Part shown: piece by piece, positions 33,488 through 45,800 of the stretch
How the letters are laid out: each line of letters begins with the position of its first letter
How positions within the stretch are numbered: position 1 is the stretch's first letter
Assembly: GCA_964007475.1 (NCBI GenBank)
Contig: OZ023273.1
Coordinates: 36,454,436-36,518,435 of the forward strand
Length of the DNA: 64,000 nucleotides
DNA from: Hybos culiciformis
Lineage: Eukaryota > Arthropoda > Insecta > Diptera > Hybotidae
Direction: 5' to 3'
Notes under the pieces: model-generated
Database searches by the model: none
Told to the model about the DNA's origin: nothing
What the model saw: only the letters and a program-made list of their open reading frames with translations
Position numbers and translations under genes: made by a program

Positions 33488-35643
33488 ATTTAATATTTAT
33501 ATAATTGAAAATTTATTTTTCTTTTTAATAATTTTATTTTCAATCTGTTAGCATTTTCCGAAAAGATTTCAAATAAAATTTAAATATTAAATTCTGTCGA
33601 TTTTATTGTTCTCAATTCAATAAAAGCAACTTACAAAAATATAAATTATAATTGTTTTAATTTTCCAAAATTAGGATTGAAATGATGTTAATGACCGACC
33701 ATTCTTCTGGGCTATTTTCCAACTCAGTTGATGAAAATTTTGTTATTTTGCGTGGATCCCCCGAATATCGCTCTTGATTGCTTCAAGAACTTTTGGTAGA
33801 GCGATAAGTTTTATTTACACATTTGAAATTACTTCAAAGACAGTGTTACTACTTGAAATAATAATACACTATTTTATTATTTTAAAATTAAATGTTTTAT
33901 ATTATACTATTAAAATTAAAACAACATTGAGTTATATTAATCCATTTAGAAATAGCAAGCTTAAAAATTGATAAAGAAATTGCTGATTAAATATCTACAG
34001 GTAGAGAATTATATATTTTAGTTCCATTGTGGGTTTTAATAGTAAGCCAGAGATGTGGAAAAGATCTTTGGGAATACTAAATAATTAATGATAAGTTATA
34101 CATACATTTTTCATATATTTTTATCTTTTTTAGATTGTTTAAAATAATAATAATTATACCTCCATTTTAAATTAAAATAAACTATATATTTATAAATTAG
34201 ATGTAAATCCAGTTTTTTTTTCAATCGAATGGAAATTAATATGGAACTATGTGTAAAAAGTACTAACCTGTTTACTCATTATTTATTACTATTTAGTATT
34301 AGTAATCGCCCAATACTCGAAATTCGAGTAGAAATAGTTTTTATTTGATACAGTTGTGCTGAACACAGCTCTCTAGCGCAAAAAAAAATAATTAATTTAA
34401 CTCTGAAGATAATTTTTTAAAAGATTTATTTACATTAATTTTTATTTAAATAATAAATCAAAAATTGTTTAAATTATTGCCATGTTATTGCTCGTTTAAT
34501 GATGAAAGAATTCGTACTGCATGAGTTGAAAAATATTGTTGTGAATTTAATGATATAATAATATGTACTTCTGTATAAACAATGCATTCATTGGTATTTC
34601 TCTATTTCTTTGCAGTTAATTAATCATTGATTATTTTCTGAAGCTTACGTATATTCCCTGAAATTTTTAAATAATTATAACTTTAAAAGACGTTTGTATT
34701 TATAAGATAGAAATAGTCGGTGGAATTTATATTTGTAATTTGATCAATGTCCCAAATATACTAAATTTTATAGGAGAGCATTTTTGTCTTTATTACAAAA
34801 TTGGCTCACTTTAAATGTATTTTAAATGTTCTTTATATATATTTTTAAAATAAAGTGAAAAAAACGGAAAAGCAATTGAAAATTTCTTTAATCTATATTT
34901 TTAGGTATTATGGTATATTAACAAAAAAAATATCAAATCGGAGATTGAACATACAAATACATACTAACTTTTAGTTTCAAAAAGTGGAGATTGAACAAGT
35001 TTTATGGATATAGCACAAATAAGTTGGTTGGTCCGTGTCTGGCGCCGCAAATCCCCCCGTCGTTCTGGGACACCTTCTTTATCCTTTTTCTAAAAATAGG
35101 GCCAATCGGGAAAAAAAAAAATTTCTCATACAAAAATGTATGAAAACTTTGGGGGGCCATAACTACGAAACGGGGCCTTTGCTGATTTAAGTGTTGGGGG
35201 GTTTGGGCACCGCCTCTACCTCCCCACCAAGTCTCAGCCGATTTTGAATGGTTCACGTCATCTGCGCTATCTTCATAAACACCTACCTTAAAATTTTTAA
35301 TGTAAAAATAAAATCTAAAGCGGTAGTAAAATTTCAATAAACAATTTCGCTTTTTTTTCAGTAATAAATTTAGCTCTTTTTGAAAATGTTTAAAAATCTC
35401 AAGCCGCGTCGTTACCGTCACGTCCGTCCCGGCAAGTATATCTCAGCGGTAAAACTTCAATTTCGAGAATCGATTTCGATTATGTTTTTTTATACATAAT
35501 TGTTTTTCTTATTTTAGCTTGTCTTGTCTGTTGTTCTTGTTTCTTTTTTTCAATCATTTTCGTAATAAAAAATGAAAATATTTAATTTTTGTTAAAATTA
35601 ATTTAATTCTGAGATTTAATATAAAAATAAATTTAAAAATAAA
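33488..35643. other. Hsc70-4 3' UTR and spacer before HPS5
   Basis: AATAAA at 33572-33577 and 33619-33624 are good candidate poly(A) signals for Hsc70-4. A GC-rich repeat-like island lies at 35025-35275 and a CpG-rich patch at 35382-35445. The latter may belong to the HPS5 promoter or 5' UTR. The rest is AT-rich without recognisable genes. Confidence 0.5.
35025..35275. repeat. GC-rich unclassified island (probable old transposon fragment)
   Basis: In sharp contrast to its AT-rich flanks, this stretch holds CTGGCGCCGCAAATCCCCCC, GGGGGGCCATAACTACGAAAC and GTTGGGGGGTTTGGGCACCG. A minus-strand frame (35002-35421) spans it but resembles no protein and is low-complexity at both ends. I take it as a repeat fragment. 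No terminal repeats or target duplication were found. Confidence 0.4.
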
Positions 35644-38600
35644 ATGAATGACATTTATACATTTTCTAATTTGATTGATCAAACTACAGCGATAAATGAA
35701 CCATTGAAGCATACCCAACGTATTAAGGTAAGTCGGCCAAGTGGGTGATTGCCTTTGTCTGCCTGCTGCTATGATGCAGGATGAGGTGCTTATCAATTTT
35801 TGCTAATTTATAATTTACTTTGTAGTACTCTTGTTTTGATGCCTCAGCAAAATATTTAATTTTTGGTGCGACTTCAGGAAGTTTGTATTTATTTTCAAGG
35901 AAACCAAATTGTAAATTTTTACATTTAATTCCAAATAAATATGGTGAGTTTTTTTTATTATCTTCCTCACATTTAAGATTATAATTTTTTTTATTATGAC
36001 AGCTAGGTAGGTAGGTATGTACTTTCCTGCATGATTATTTTCAATATCTAGTATTTTGTACTATTTATGGACCAATCTATATAAATTCTATTATGATGAT
36101 GCTAATCTGTCAAACTCTTCAGGTAGACAAAAATAATTAAATTTTTTATTTAAATAAAACGTAGAAATCTACACCCCCAAACAATATTTTTGTTATTTCC
36201 CGATTAAAGTTGCGATATAGATTTTTTTTAAGGGATGATTCATATTATATATAAATCCTTGAAATAAAATTTTAAGCTGTGAAGTTTGGAAATTGGAAAA
36301 GAAGGAAAAACTCGAAGAAAAACTAGATAAGTAGGTTACGTAGGTATCTACTTACCAACCCAAAACTAAATTCAAATAATATTGGTTCACATACCTACCT
36401 CAAAAATTGCTATCCCTAATCTTAATCTATAATTTACTTACATTAACATAATAAAGTTAATTTTATGCTAATCATTTTTAAAATTTAGAATCTCGTCGTA
36501 AATCTGGATATCGGTTTAAGTGGCAGCTCGGCCGTCCTGAAAGGTAGAGGTACCTAAAAAAGTTCATATCGATACCACTAGAAGTGCTTTTGGAATATTA
36601 AAGTTGTGGTTTTATAACGTTGAAAATTCGGAGAGGTTTCGGCAAATTTAACCCGGTTTCTAAGTTTGAGGCTCGAAGCCTCGTATAAATTGTTTAGGTT
36701 GGGGCTGGGCAGTGACAGATCAAATGTTCAATACCTTCAACGTGTTATAATATTCGAATTATTAATATTTTATTCCAAATATATTTTTTCGCACCAATTT
36801 AAGGTATGTTTTTAAATAAAACAGAATCAGCATCAGAATCAGAATGAATGAAACAATAAAAACTACCCACTCAACATTTCTTCAATAACTGCATACACAT
36901 TGTGGTGACATCCTTCACCTAGTTTTTCTCTTCAGATGACACCCATAAACAAATGTAGAATAAAAGTTTCTTTATTATATGTTTATTGTTTATGCTTAGA
37001 TTTTAAAATCTTTTTTTTTTTGTTCATCCCTAAGATTTAATTATTATTTTTCAGGACCAGTTGTAAGATGCAAGATTTCTCCTGAGGAAAAATTTGTCGC
37101 CTTTGCCACTGAACATGGTATGAATAATTTTTTTTATTGGAATTTCATAGTTAACTATTTTTTTTGTAATATTGAATTTTAGGTACAATTTGCGTTTACG
37201 TTATATTATTGTCTGCTAACTCACCACCACAAGTATTAACCACTAGCTTAGGTAAAACTAATTAAACCAATTCATAATAAAACAACATTTAAATAAAATT
37301 ATAAAAAGTACGATATTATTTACGTATATTATTTTTCTCAGGAGGAGACGTACAAGTGACTTATATTCACTGGAGCTCGGACGAAAAGCAGTTTTATTAT
37401 GGTGATAGGAAGGGACAAGTTAATTTAGTGACATTAACTCTATTTATGGTACTTGGTTATTGAAATACATATAGTAATAATTCTTATTCTTTACAATGTT
37501 TTTTAACTTATAGGGACGAAGTTTACTCAATTTATCTGTTCATCCAATTTTATTTTTGGACTCACCAATAGTTCAAATAGACGATTTCGAAACTCTTTTG
37601 TTAGTATCAAATTACAGCAGATGTATTTTGTGCAACACCGAACACGAGGAATACAAACAGGTAATTTTTTTTTTTTATTGTTTTGTATTTTATGGAATAT
37701 TTATTATTTCTTTAATAGATTGGTAATCGTCCTCGTGATGGTGAATACGGTGCATGTTTTGCAATATCATCTAATGAACTTGTTCAACCTTCAAGAATTC
37801 TGTGTGCTCGGCCAGGCAGTCGATTTTGGGAAGTTGATTTTGATGGAAATGTTTTGCAAACACATCAATTTAAGAATGCTTTGGCGTGTAAGCCATCCAA
37901 AGCAATCAAGCAGCAACTGAAGCCGTTGTTGAATGCAATTACGATTGACGATGATGAACATTTTAATAAAGAAATTCTTGAAGATGATGAAGAAGATAAT
38001 AGTCAAAACTTTGTTGAATACCAACCTCAAAATCTTCAATTTTCAAAAATTCAGATATTTCAACAAGATTTTATTCTTACAAATACACATAATGGAATTT
38101 ATATATTTGACATAAGAAATTCTAAATTGATTATTTGGTCAAATCAGTTTCAAAGAATTGTCGATTGCCTTGTTGTACAAGATGAAATCGTTGTTTATTG
38201 TGTAAATGGAGTTTACAGTTTACAATTACAGCTGCTTGAAGCTTATGCCTTAAATTTAGTTCATCAAACAAAATACTTAGATTGTTCGAAGCTATTACGC
38301 AAAAATTTGAAATATTTTGCCGAAAAAGCTCGTGAAGACTTGGATTTGTATCAGTTGAATGAAATAAAAAACTATTTAATTGATAATCAACAATACGAGA
38401 TACTCAACGATCTCTCAGTAATATTCGATAGTATAGCAGCGGCTCAAACTGAAAGCGAAATTTCAACAAGTGGAAGTGGTACTGGTGGTAGTGGTGGTGG
38501 TGGAAGTAATAATAGTATTGGAGGAGAAAGTGGAGGTGCTCGAGGAGGGCATGGAAGTCCAGCTTCAAGACATTCAAATTTAAGTGAACGAAGTGGAATT

Positions 38601-39936
38601 TATATTTTGGAAAATTCATTTTGTGATAATTTGAAAATATCATCTCAATCCAATACTCCGGCACGTAACGCTCGAAAGCAATTTAAAGATGCTTTGTTAA
38701 CAGTAACCGGAAAATTTGGAAAGAATATTATTAAATATAAATTTAATATTTTTAATGACGAGCAAAAACGTTTTGTGAGTGATTTGTTGCCGCAAAATGC
38801 GAAAAATATAGAACATTACGATGAAGTGTCAAATGAACGTGAGTTACCATTTAGTAACATTAATTTAAATGAGCCATTCAATGATGAGATTGTTTATCGT
38901 GCTAAGAAACCAATTTTGAGCAAATCAACTGTTAAACCAAAAATGACTATAACTGATGAAGAAAAAATAATCTATAACTTATTTTTGATATTTCGTTCAG
39001 CAAAAATTAGTAATACCCAGTGTCTAGACAGGTAATATTAAAATTAATATCGCATGAAAATATAATGTTACTGTATTGTTAATTAAAAAAATGCAATAAT
39101 TAATTTGATAAGTAACTTCATTTCATTTTGATAAAATAACAGTTTTTTAATTTTTTTTTTATTTTAGGTACTCGCATGTTTTTGATCTCTACACATCTAA
39201 AGAAATTATTGGAATTTTAGAGAAACTTGAAGCTGTTATGCAGCAAAATGGTGATACTGAACAAGAGGCAAAAAAAAGTTGTTATGAAATGTATTTTAAC
39301 TATTTAAAACCGGAATTAATTTATGAATTTGATCAAGATTCATTAGAATTTATTTCTAAGGGATTTTGTTTGGTTAACAAAGATGAGTCTAGTAGTGCGG
39401 ACCAAATGGAAATAAGATGTACTAAATGCAACTTTCCAGTACGTTTTTGCAATACATGTAGATACCATGAGCTTGGAGAAGTTTTATTAAAATTTTTATG
39501 GTCAAGAAATGAACGTGAAAAATGTTTTACAATATTAGAGCAAGTTCCAAGCATGTTTGATGTTGCTAGTCGATTTTATATCCAAGAACACCAATTTGAT
39601 AAATTGATTCTTATTATTTTAAATTACGGAAGTGTCACATTATTGCAGGAAATTGGAAAATATTTTGATTATAATACATGGGATGACTGCATGCAAATGT
39701 TTTGCAATATTCAGGCTGGAAATTTTAAATGCATTAGATGTGATCATATATCGGTGATTAATTGTGATAGACATTTTTTCTACACATGGAATTGTTTTCT
39801 CAATTTAGCTTTAGAGTTTTTAGATTCTAATCAAATATTAGATCTAATATTAAAATATTCGGGTAGCATGCCAAATGACGCCGTGGATAGAGAGTTTTTT
39901 CAAAAGTGTTTAATCAAATCAAAAGAACTTTTTTAA
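35644..39936 (+). CDS. HPS5: BLOC-2 complex member HPS5 (Hermansky-Pudlak syndrome 5; fly pink)
   Basis: Eight exons join in phase: 35644-35727, 35826-35943, 37055-37117, 37183-37251, 37342-37448, 37514-37660, 37719-39031 and 39168-39936. They give 889 residues. HPS5, with HPS3 and HPS6, forms BLOC-2, which routes endosomal cargo to lysosome-related organelles such as insect eye-pigment granules. The N-terminal half has WD-like blades ([69 protein letters not shown]). A Gly/Ser-rich insert lies near 38460-38560. The C-terminal region has paired-cysteine clusters ([26 protein letters not shown]) and ends in a helical part. The start fits the short N-terminus before the first blade. The short propeller exons would not show as single open frames. 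Confidence 0.93.
35944..37054 (+). other. HPS5 intron 2
   Basis: A 1.1-kb intron. It contains a GC-richer patch at 36489-36560 with a splice-acceptor-like TTTAG before it and a short open frame after it that matches nothing I know. A stretch at about 36620-36715 (TCGGCAAATTTAACCCGG, GAGGCTCGAAGCCTCG palindrome) also stands out from the AT-rich background. No further gene is supported. Confidence 0.45.
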
Positions 39937-41361
39937 ATAATATTCATAACTTTAATTCTGCTTTATTTTAAAAGCCTGGACATTTGTAAGTCTGTTACTT
40001 TTCTAAAATATATTAGGTAATTAGGAAGGGTATAAGCTTAGAAAGGCTGACTTTTTTCTTGAAAGTTAATGAAATAACAAAGTAAAAAATGAATAGAAAT
40101 TACTTTCTGCTTTTAGCATTATATTTTTGTAGAGATAAGTGTGTATAGTTTAAGTAGACCTCGATTTTTTTTCTAAATAATAGTAAAAATCTTAGCAGTT
40201 TATTTTAACTAAAAAAAAAAAGTTCTTACTAATTCTTTGAAAATTCAATTAACATTTTTATTGAGAATTTTTGCTTATGTTTTTAAATAAATATTAGCAT
40301 TTAATATTTAACGTGCGCAACAACAAACGATAGTAATATATTTTTCGTAGAAATAGTAATAAGCAAATGTTTTTTTATTTCATTTATTTTTAGACAATTT
40401 TCATAAAAATGAGCTAATGTCGATTCTACCTGTGCAAAAACCGATTTAAATTTTAAATTAAAAAAGACATAGTATTTTGTGTTCTAACTTACTAAAACAT
40501 TGATTTTATTCTTTACAATTTAAGTTATTTATTTATTCTTTATTTTAATTCCAATTACAATGTATGTATGAGATAATGATCATATTAAACAAATTTTATA
40601 TTTAAAAAACTAAAATATTCCATTTATTATATTTAATCCATTTTAAGACATAATAAAAAAAAACAATAAAAAACAATAAAAATATTAATTTCAATAAAGT
40701 GATGTTTGAATTAATCCAGTTTTCTAGATCAACTATAGATTAAGTTTGATATTAAAGTTTGTAGTAATTTGTTGAATTATTCGACATAAAGAAAGACATG
40801 TAGTATGACTTGAATTTAAAAGATATGCATTAACAAATATTCTCCATTGATAAGTAATCAATAATTAAGATTACACACATTGCAACTGAAATCAAAGGGT
40901 TATTTATTTGATTTTTTTTAAAAATTGAGTTTTACTATATATACGGAAAGATTAGTCTCAACGAGATTTTTTAAACTGCATTCACATTTTTTTTTTTTGT
41001 GTAAAAATTTGTCTCAAAATGTGTTAAAATTTTATTTTTCATATATAAAACTAGTGATTTCATATATAAAACTATTGATTGAAACAATTATTTTGCAATT
41101 AGCAAATTCTCATAGCTTTATGTTATTTCTAAGGACAAGCCAAATGTCCCATCTCATGTGTTTCATAAAATAAATTTGTAGCATGTTGGCCGTCAAAACA
41201 TAACATTAATGTTTATTTTTTAAAAAGTATTAAAATATATAAAAAATTTATTAGATACAGTCTTATTCATTTTGTAATATCTTTCAAAAATTTTATTTAA
41301 ATTATTGATTCACTAAAATTGATATTTTTTTATTAAAAAATATATATATAATTAAAAACTA
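39937..41361. other. HPS5 3' end and AT-rich spacer
   Basis: No gene could be supported. An open frame at 40925-41173 is AT-driven and lacks family features. Both flanking genes run rightward, so the left part is the HPS5 3' UTR and the right part holds the Tom40-like promoter. Confidence 0.5.
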
Positions 41362-42818
41362 ATGGACAATTGTTGTAGAAAACCACCTTTTTCAGATTTT
41401 CCACCAAATTTCACAAAAATACCTGGTAGAAAATATTATCCAAATCCAGGAACAATGTGTAATTTACACCGGAAAGCTCGTGACATTATACCAGAATTTT
41501 TCGACGGAATTGAATTGAGTTTTAAAAAAGGAATAGCCGCAAATAAAACAATTATTTCAAAATGGATTTTAAGTCATAATTATCCGAGTGGATTTCGTCT
41601 CGGTGGCATTTATAATTGGTCATGTTGCGGAAATGTCTTAGTAAGTGTTTTTTTTTTCGGAAATTAGGTACTTAGATATTTTCAAAAGCTGAACCGATTT
41701 GGTTTCTTTATTTATTATTTTGATTAGGTCTATTCTAATTGCAAAATTTTAAATTTGTTTTATTTTTTAATAAAGGAAACACCAGTAATACAAGCTGAAA
41801 TTAATCCATTTTCGTTAACATCAAATGTTTCTGTAGTTTATTATCCAACCAAATCCATTAAATTGGAAACAAAAATGCAGAACTTAGCAGACGAAAACCG
41901 AGAAGTATTAACGTGTGAAAGTTTTTTTTCAATTGAATATTATCTTGGAGCTTCCACAATAACATTAAATGCATATGATCCTGCTTTAAAATCTGGGAGA
42001 AGTACTTTATCCTGTTTAAGAAGTGTTTCTGATAACTTTTGTTTAGGTGGTGAACTTTTAGTGGAATGGTTGGAGGATGTTACAAAATTTAAAGCAGCTA
42101 TTGCTGCTAAGTAAGTTAATTTTAAATTTCTGTTTATTTTTTTTTTTCTTAAACAATATTAAATTAATTTTTTAATTTTAGATATAATACAGATAAATAT
42201 GCAATGGCTGCAACTGTATCACGTGAAGGATTAGACATTAGTTATTGGAATAAAATTAATAATGTTTTGCAGATAGGAGCTTGTTTTGCTTTCAACAAAA
42301 ACACTTTTCCGGCAATCGGTTCTATATGCTACCAATGGAATGTTGATGATTCAAGAATTCGTGGAATGATTGATTCCGATTGGTCTGTTGGATTTGCATA
42401 TCAAAAGTAATTATATAATACCAGATTTAAGTTCCATTTAAAAAAAAATTTAGGTTTTCAGTTTTTAAATCTCGAAAATATAAATTCAAAAGAATGATTT
42501 TTAACAGAAATGAATTCTGTTAAAATAATATTAAAATGTTAGGTCATAATTCATAATAAAATAGATAGTATCGAACTATTAATATTTATTAAGGACATAC
42601 ATATTGGTTAAAATAATAACTAAATTAATATTTAAAGAAAATTGAAATTATTAATAAGAAATTTATTACTTTTTAACAGATTATTCTCACAACTTAGTTG
42701 TATAATGGGCCTTAGCTTGATTTATAATATAGCTAAAAATCAATTTGCTTTTGGAATGAAATTAGATATTGATCCAAGTTTAAAATGTCCTAAAAAATGT
42801 ACTAAAAAAAAGGAATAA
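41362..42818 (+). CDS. Divergent Tom40-family mitochondrial import channel (tomboy40-like)
   Basis: Four exons join in phase: 41362-41640, 41776-42110, 42182-42406 and 42680-42818. They give 325 residues. Tom40 is the 19-strand beta-barrel through which precursor proteins cross the mitochondrial outer membrane. Family landmarks are visible in order: NPGTMCNLHRKARDIIPEFFDG, the barrel body with alternating strands, LGASTITLNAYDPAL, NFCLGGELL, FRIRGMIDSDW-type RIRGMIDSDWSVGFAYQK and the closing strand NQFAFGMKLDIDPS. The sequence is divergent: it has a Cys-rich N-terminus (MDNCC) and a Lys-rich tail with two cysteines, and lacks the usual long Pro/Gly N-terminal extension. This suggests a paralog such as the testis-biased fly tomboy40 rather than the housekeeping copy. 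An AATAAA overlaps the stop codon (42814-42819), with another at 42934-42939. Confidence 0.87.
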
Positions 42819-45800
42819 AATTTATAATTATTTTTTATGATATGTAAAAAAAACTCCTTAATAATTATTTCCAAATTTAGATCATGAATTTAGACGATTA
42901 TTTTGTGGTAAAAAATGTAATATTTTTGATTGTAATAAACAAGCATTTTATTTAAATTAAAAAATAAATGAAAAGCAAAATGTAAGCTGCATAATTCAAG
43001 TACAAAGTATAAAAAAAATATGGCAAATGAACTTTTAAATAAATAACTGAAAAATTTCAAAATATTATACAATAGGTAAAATTATACAGTACTTATCTAA
43101 TTATAATTGAATTTTCATGATTTTGTTATAAAATTATAATATAATCACAAGAAATTGAAAACGAAAAAGATTCATCTTATACTTGTATTTATATCCAGTC
43201 ATCTTATCACGTCAATTACTCTGCTCCCGCTAATTAAGATTGAAGTTGTTGTTTCTTCCTTCTTTTATTGAAATTTCTTAAAAACTTTCATCAATAAAAA
43301 AAGGTTAAAAAATAATGTTCAAACAACTATAATTGACGCAAATGATTTGATAAAAATTTTTCTATGAAAGAGTAATTTTTATCGCTTTTTTATTTATGAA
43401 TATTATTTAGTTATTATGCTTATAATTTCTTCAAAATATACTTATACAACATTTATCTTTAATAATATTTCCCTCCTAAATAAAATATTATAATAAATTT
43501 ATGTAAATGTGATTTATTCTTTTAAAAAATAAAATAATTTTTATTCAATCTTCTATATTCGTTCTGAATCTGAATAGTCATGAAAAATGTTAAAAAGTCT
43601 TTTTCTAACCTTATACTTTAAAAAAAAAAATTGTGTAGGGTAAATTGGATAATAATTCTCAAAGCTTTTGATATGTTCAAAAATCTGTATGTAATATGAT
43701 AAAATGTAATAAATATTTGTGTATTCGCATCTTGTTTTTATTTTTACTATCTCTCCTCAACGACCACTTCGATAAAGTGCAGAATATCTTTAAACATGAA
43801 CTATAGCTATTGTGAACGATCTGACGTATTTTTCGTGTTGATTATTGCTACGGGAAATTTAAGATATTTCAGGTTTAAAAAATATAAAATTTGTAAGTCA
43901 AGCTAGAAATAACTTTTTTTTTACATAAGTACAAAATGAAAACAGAGTATGATATTTGATTAGTACATAAGTATTCGATTTCCCCGTCATTGGTTAAGTA
44001 TTATTTTTATTAAATTCTATCTATATTTTTTTTTTAGTAATATTTTCAACCATCTGGCTAAAAAGATGAATAATTTTTCTTTTATTTTTCTTCTTTTTTT
44101 TTTTCTAAAAGGGAATCAAAGTTTGTCTTAATATTTGATAAAAAAAAAAAAAGTTAAAGAAGGGTCATTATAAGCATATGTTGGTCGCGTTATTTTTATT
44201 AATTATTATAAATTATGATAAAAAGTTAAAAAATTATTTTTTTTTTCATATTTAATTTAATTTATAATAAGTTACATCTTATATTAATGTTTTTATTTTG
44301 AATAGATTAATATTTAAATATTAACTTATAGCATTGATTAAGAATAATACTACAAAGATTATTAGTTCCAAAAATCCAAACATAAATATTAACCTACCTA
44401 GAGTTAGAGATACTTCTTTTGAAAGCCTTGCAAGCAAGCAAATCATTTTTTTTAAAGTTTATCGAGAAAAAAAATTGAAATAACATCGGATAGTAAGTAA
44501 AATTTTAGTGTTGTGGTTTATGTGGAATATTTTACACATTTAACATTTTTTATCACATCAAATTACCGAAAATTTTGAATAATACTGTAACATAAGTGAT
44601 CTGCAAAGAATTTTTAAATAAAATATTTAAATTTTTAAGATAGATTTTTTTTAGAATGGGTTTTTTTCATCCAACAAGACTTTTAATTAGTTTTCGTACT
44701 TTTTGTCTGTATTTATATAAATTTGAGGGTATACTCTTTTATTAAAATAAATGGGGGCTATTTTTCTTCAGACATTTAATATTAGCTTGATGATTTTTTT
44801 TATTAAACTATATAATATCAACTGTTTTCTTTTAAAAAAAAAAATATAACATTATCATACGATAGAAATACATAATTATACATTTTCAAAGTTAATAAGT
44901 ATCACGTCCATATGATATTTACTATATCTAGAAAAATTGCATTCTAAATAGAATCAAGAATTCTTTTTTAATGATAATTCAACACCAAGTGTTACATACA
45001 GACATTTCTCATTTATGATACCTTTTGATGTAAACAAAGAATCGTAGGAATAAACAAAATATTCTTGCTTCAACTACCGGTTTGATGATTTTAGTTTCTT
45101 CAATTTCCTTGATTTTATTTCCTTGAATTTTAAAAATTTTAATTTTTTTGTTAAATACATCGAATTTTAGTGATAATAGAAAGCAAAAGTGGAAAATTAT
45201 TAAAAAGGCTTAATTTTTAACTTATTATTATAAAATGGTTGATAAAAAATGACAATGTATATATATTAAGCTTAATGTTTCTCAATTAACGTATGTCGTA
45301 GAATTATAAAAAAAAAACAATTATTAACATATTAGCATAAAATTAATTACTGTTAGGCAAGAAGTTATAATTGATGTGTTAGGCATGTACATACATATAC
45401 TCAAAAGTTTTTTCTTTTGTGACAGTTCTCGAAACATTCATACGAAAAATTAATATTATTGCAATTAAAAATATATTCAGTAAAAAAATGTAAAATGTTC
45501 CTTGTAACAATATAAAAATGTTTAGATTTATTTTGAATTAGGTATTTACTATTCTTTAGATGTTAAATGATTCAAAGAGTGAAAAAAAAGAAAAGTCTTT
45601 AGGATAATTTTCCACATTCGGAAAATAAAATGCTACCTCTGCTCAAAGATTAAAATTACATTTTATAATGATAATGATGACGATGAAAAATGATGGATAA
45701 TTTTTATTTAAGCTTTTTTTTTCCCTCGATTTTGCATTCAAGGATTGAAGTCTAAGTAATTTATATACTTTTTACATTTCTGAATATAAAAATGAACAAG

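Noticed and set aside
35002..35421. 139-codon minus frame upstream of HPS5
   Set aside because: The ends are AT-driven and the middle is the GC-rich repeat-like island; no protein features.
38404..38664. Minus frame rich in His and Tyr
   Set aside because: Antisense of the Gly/Ser-rich insert of HPS5.
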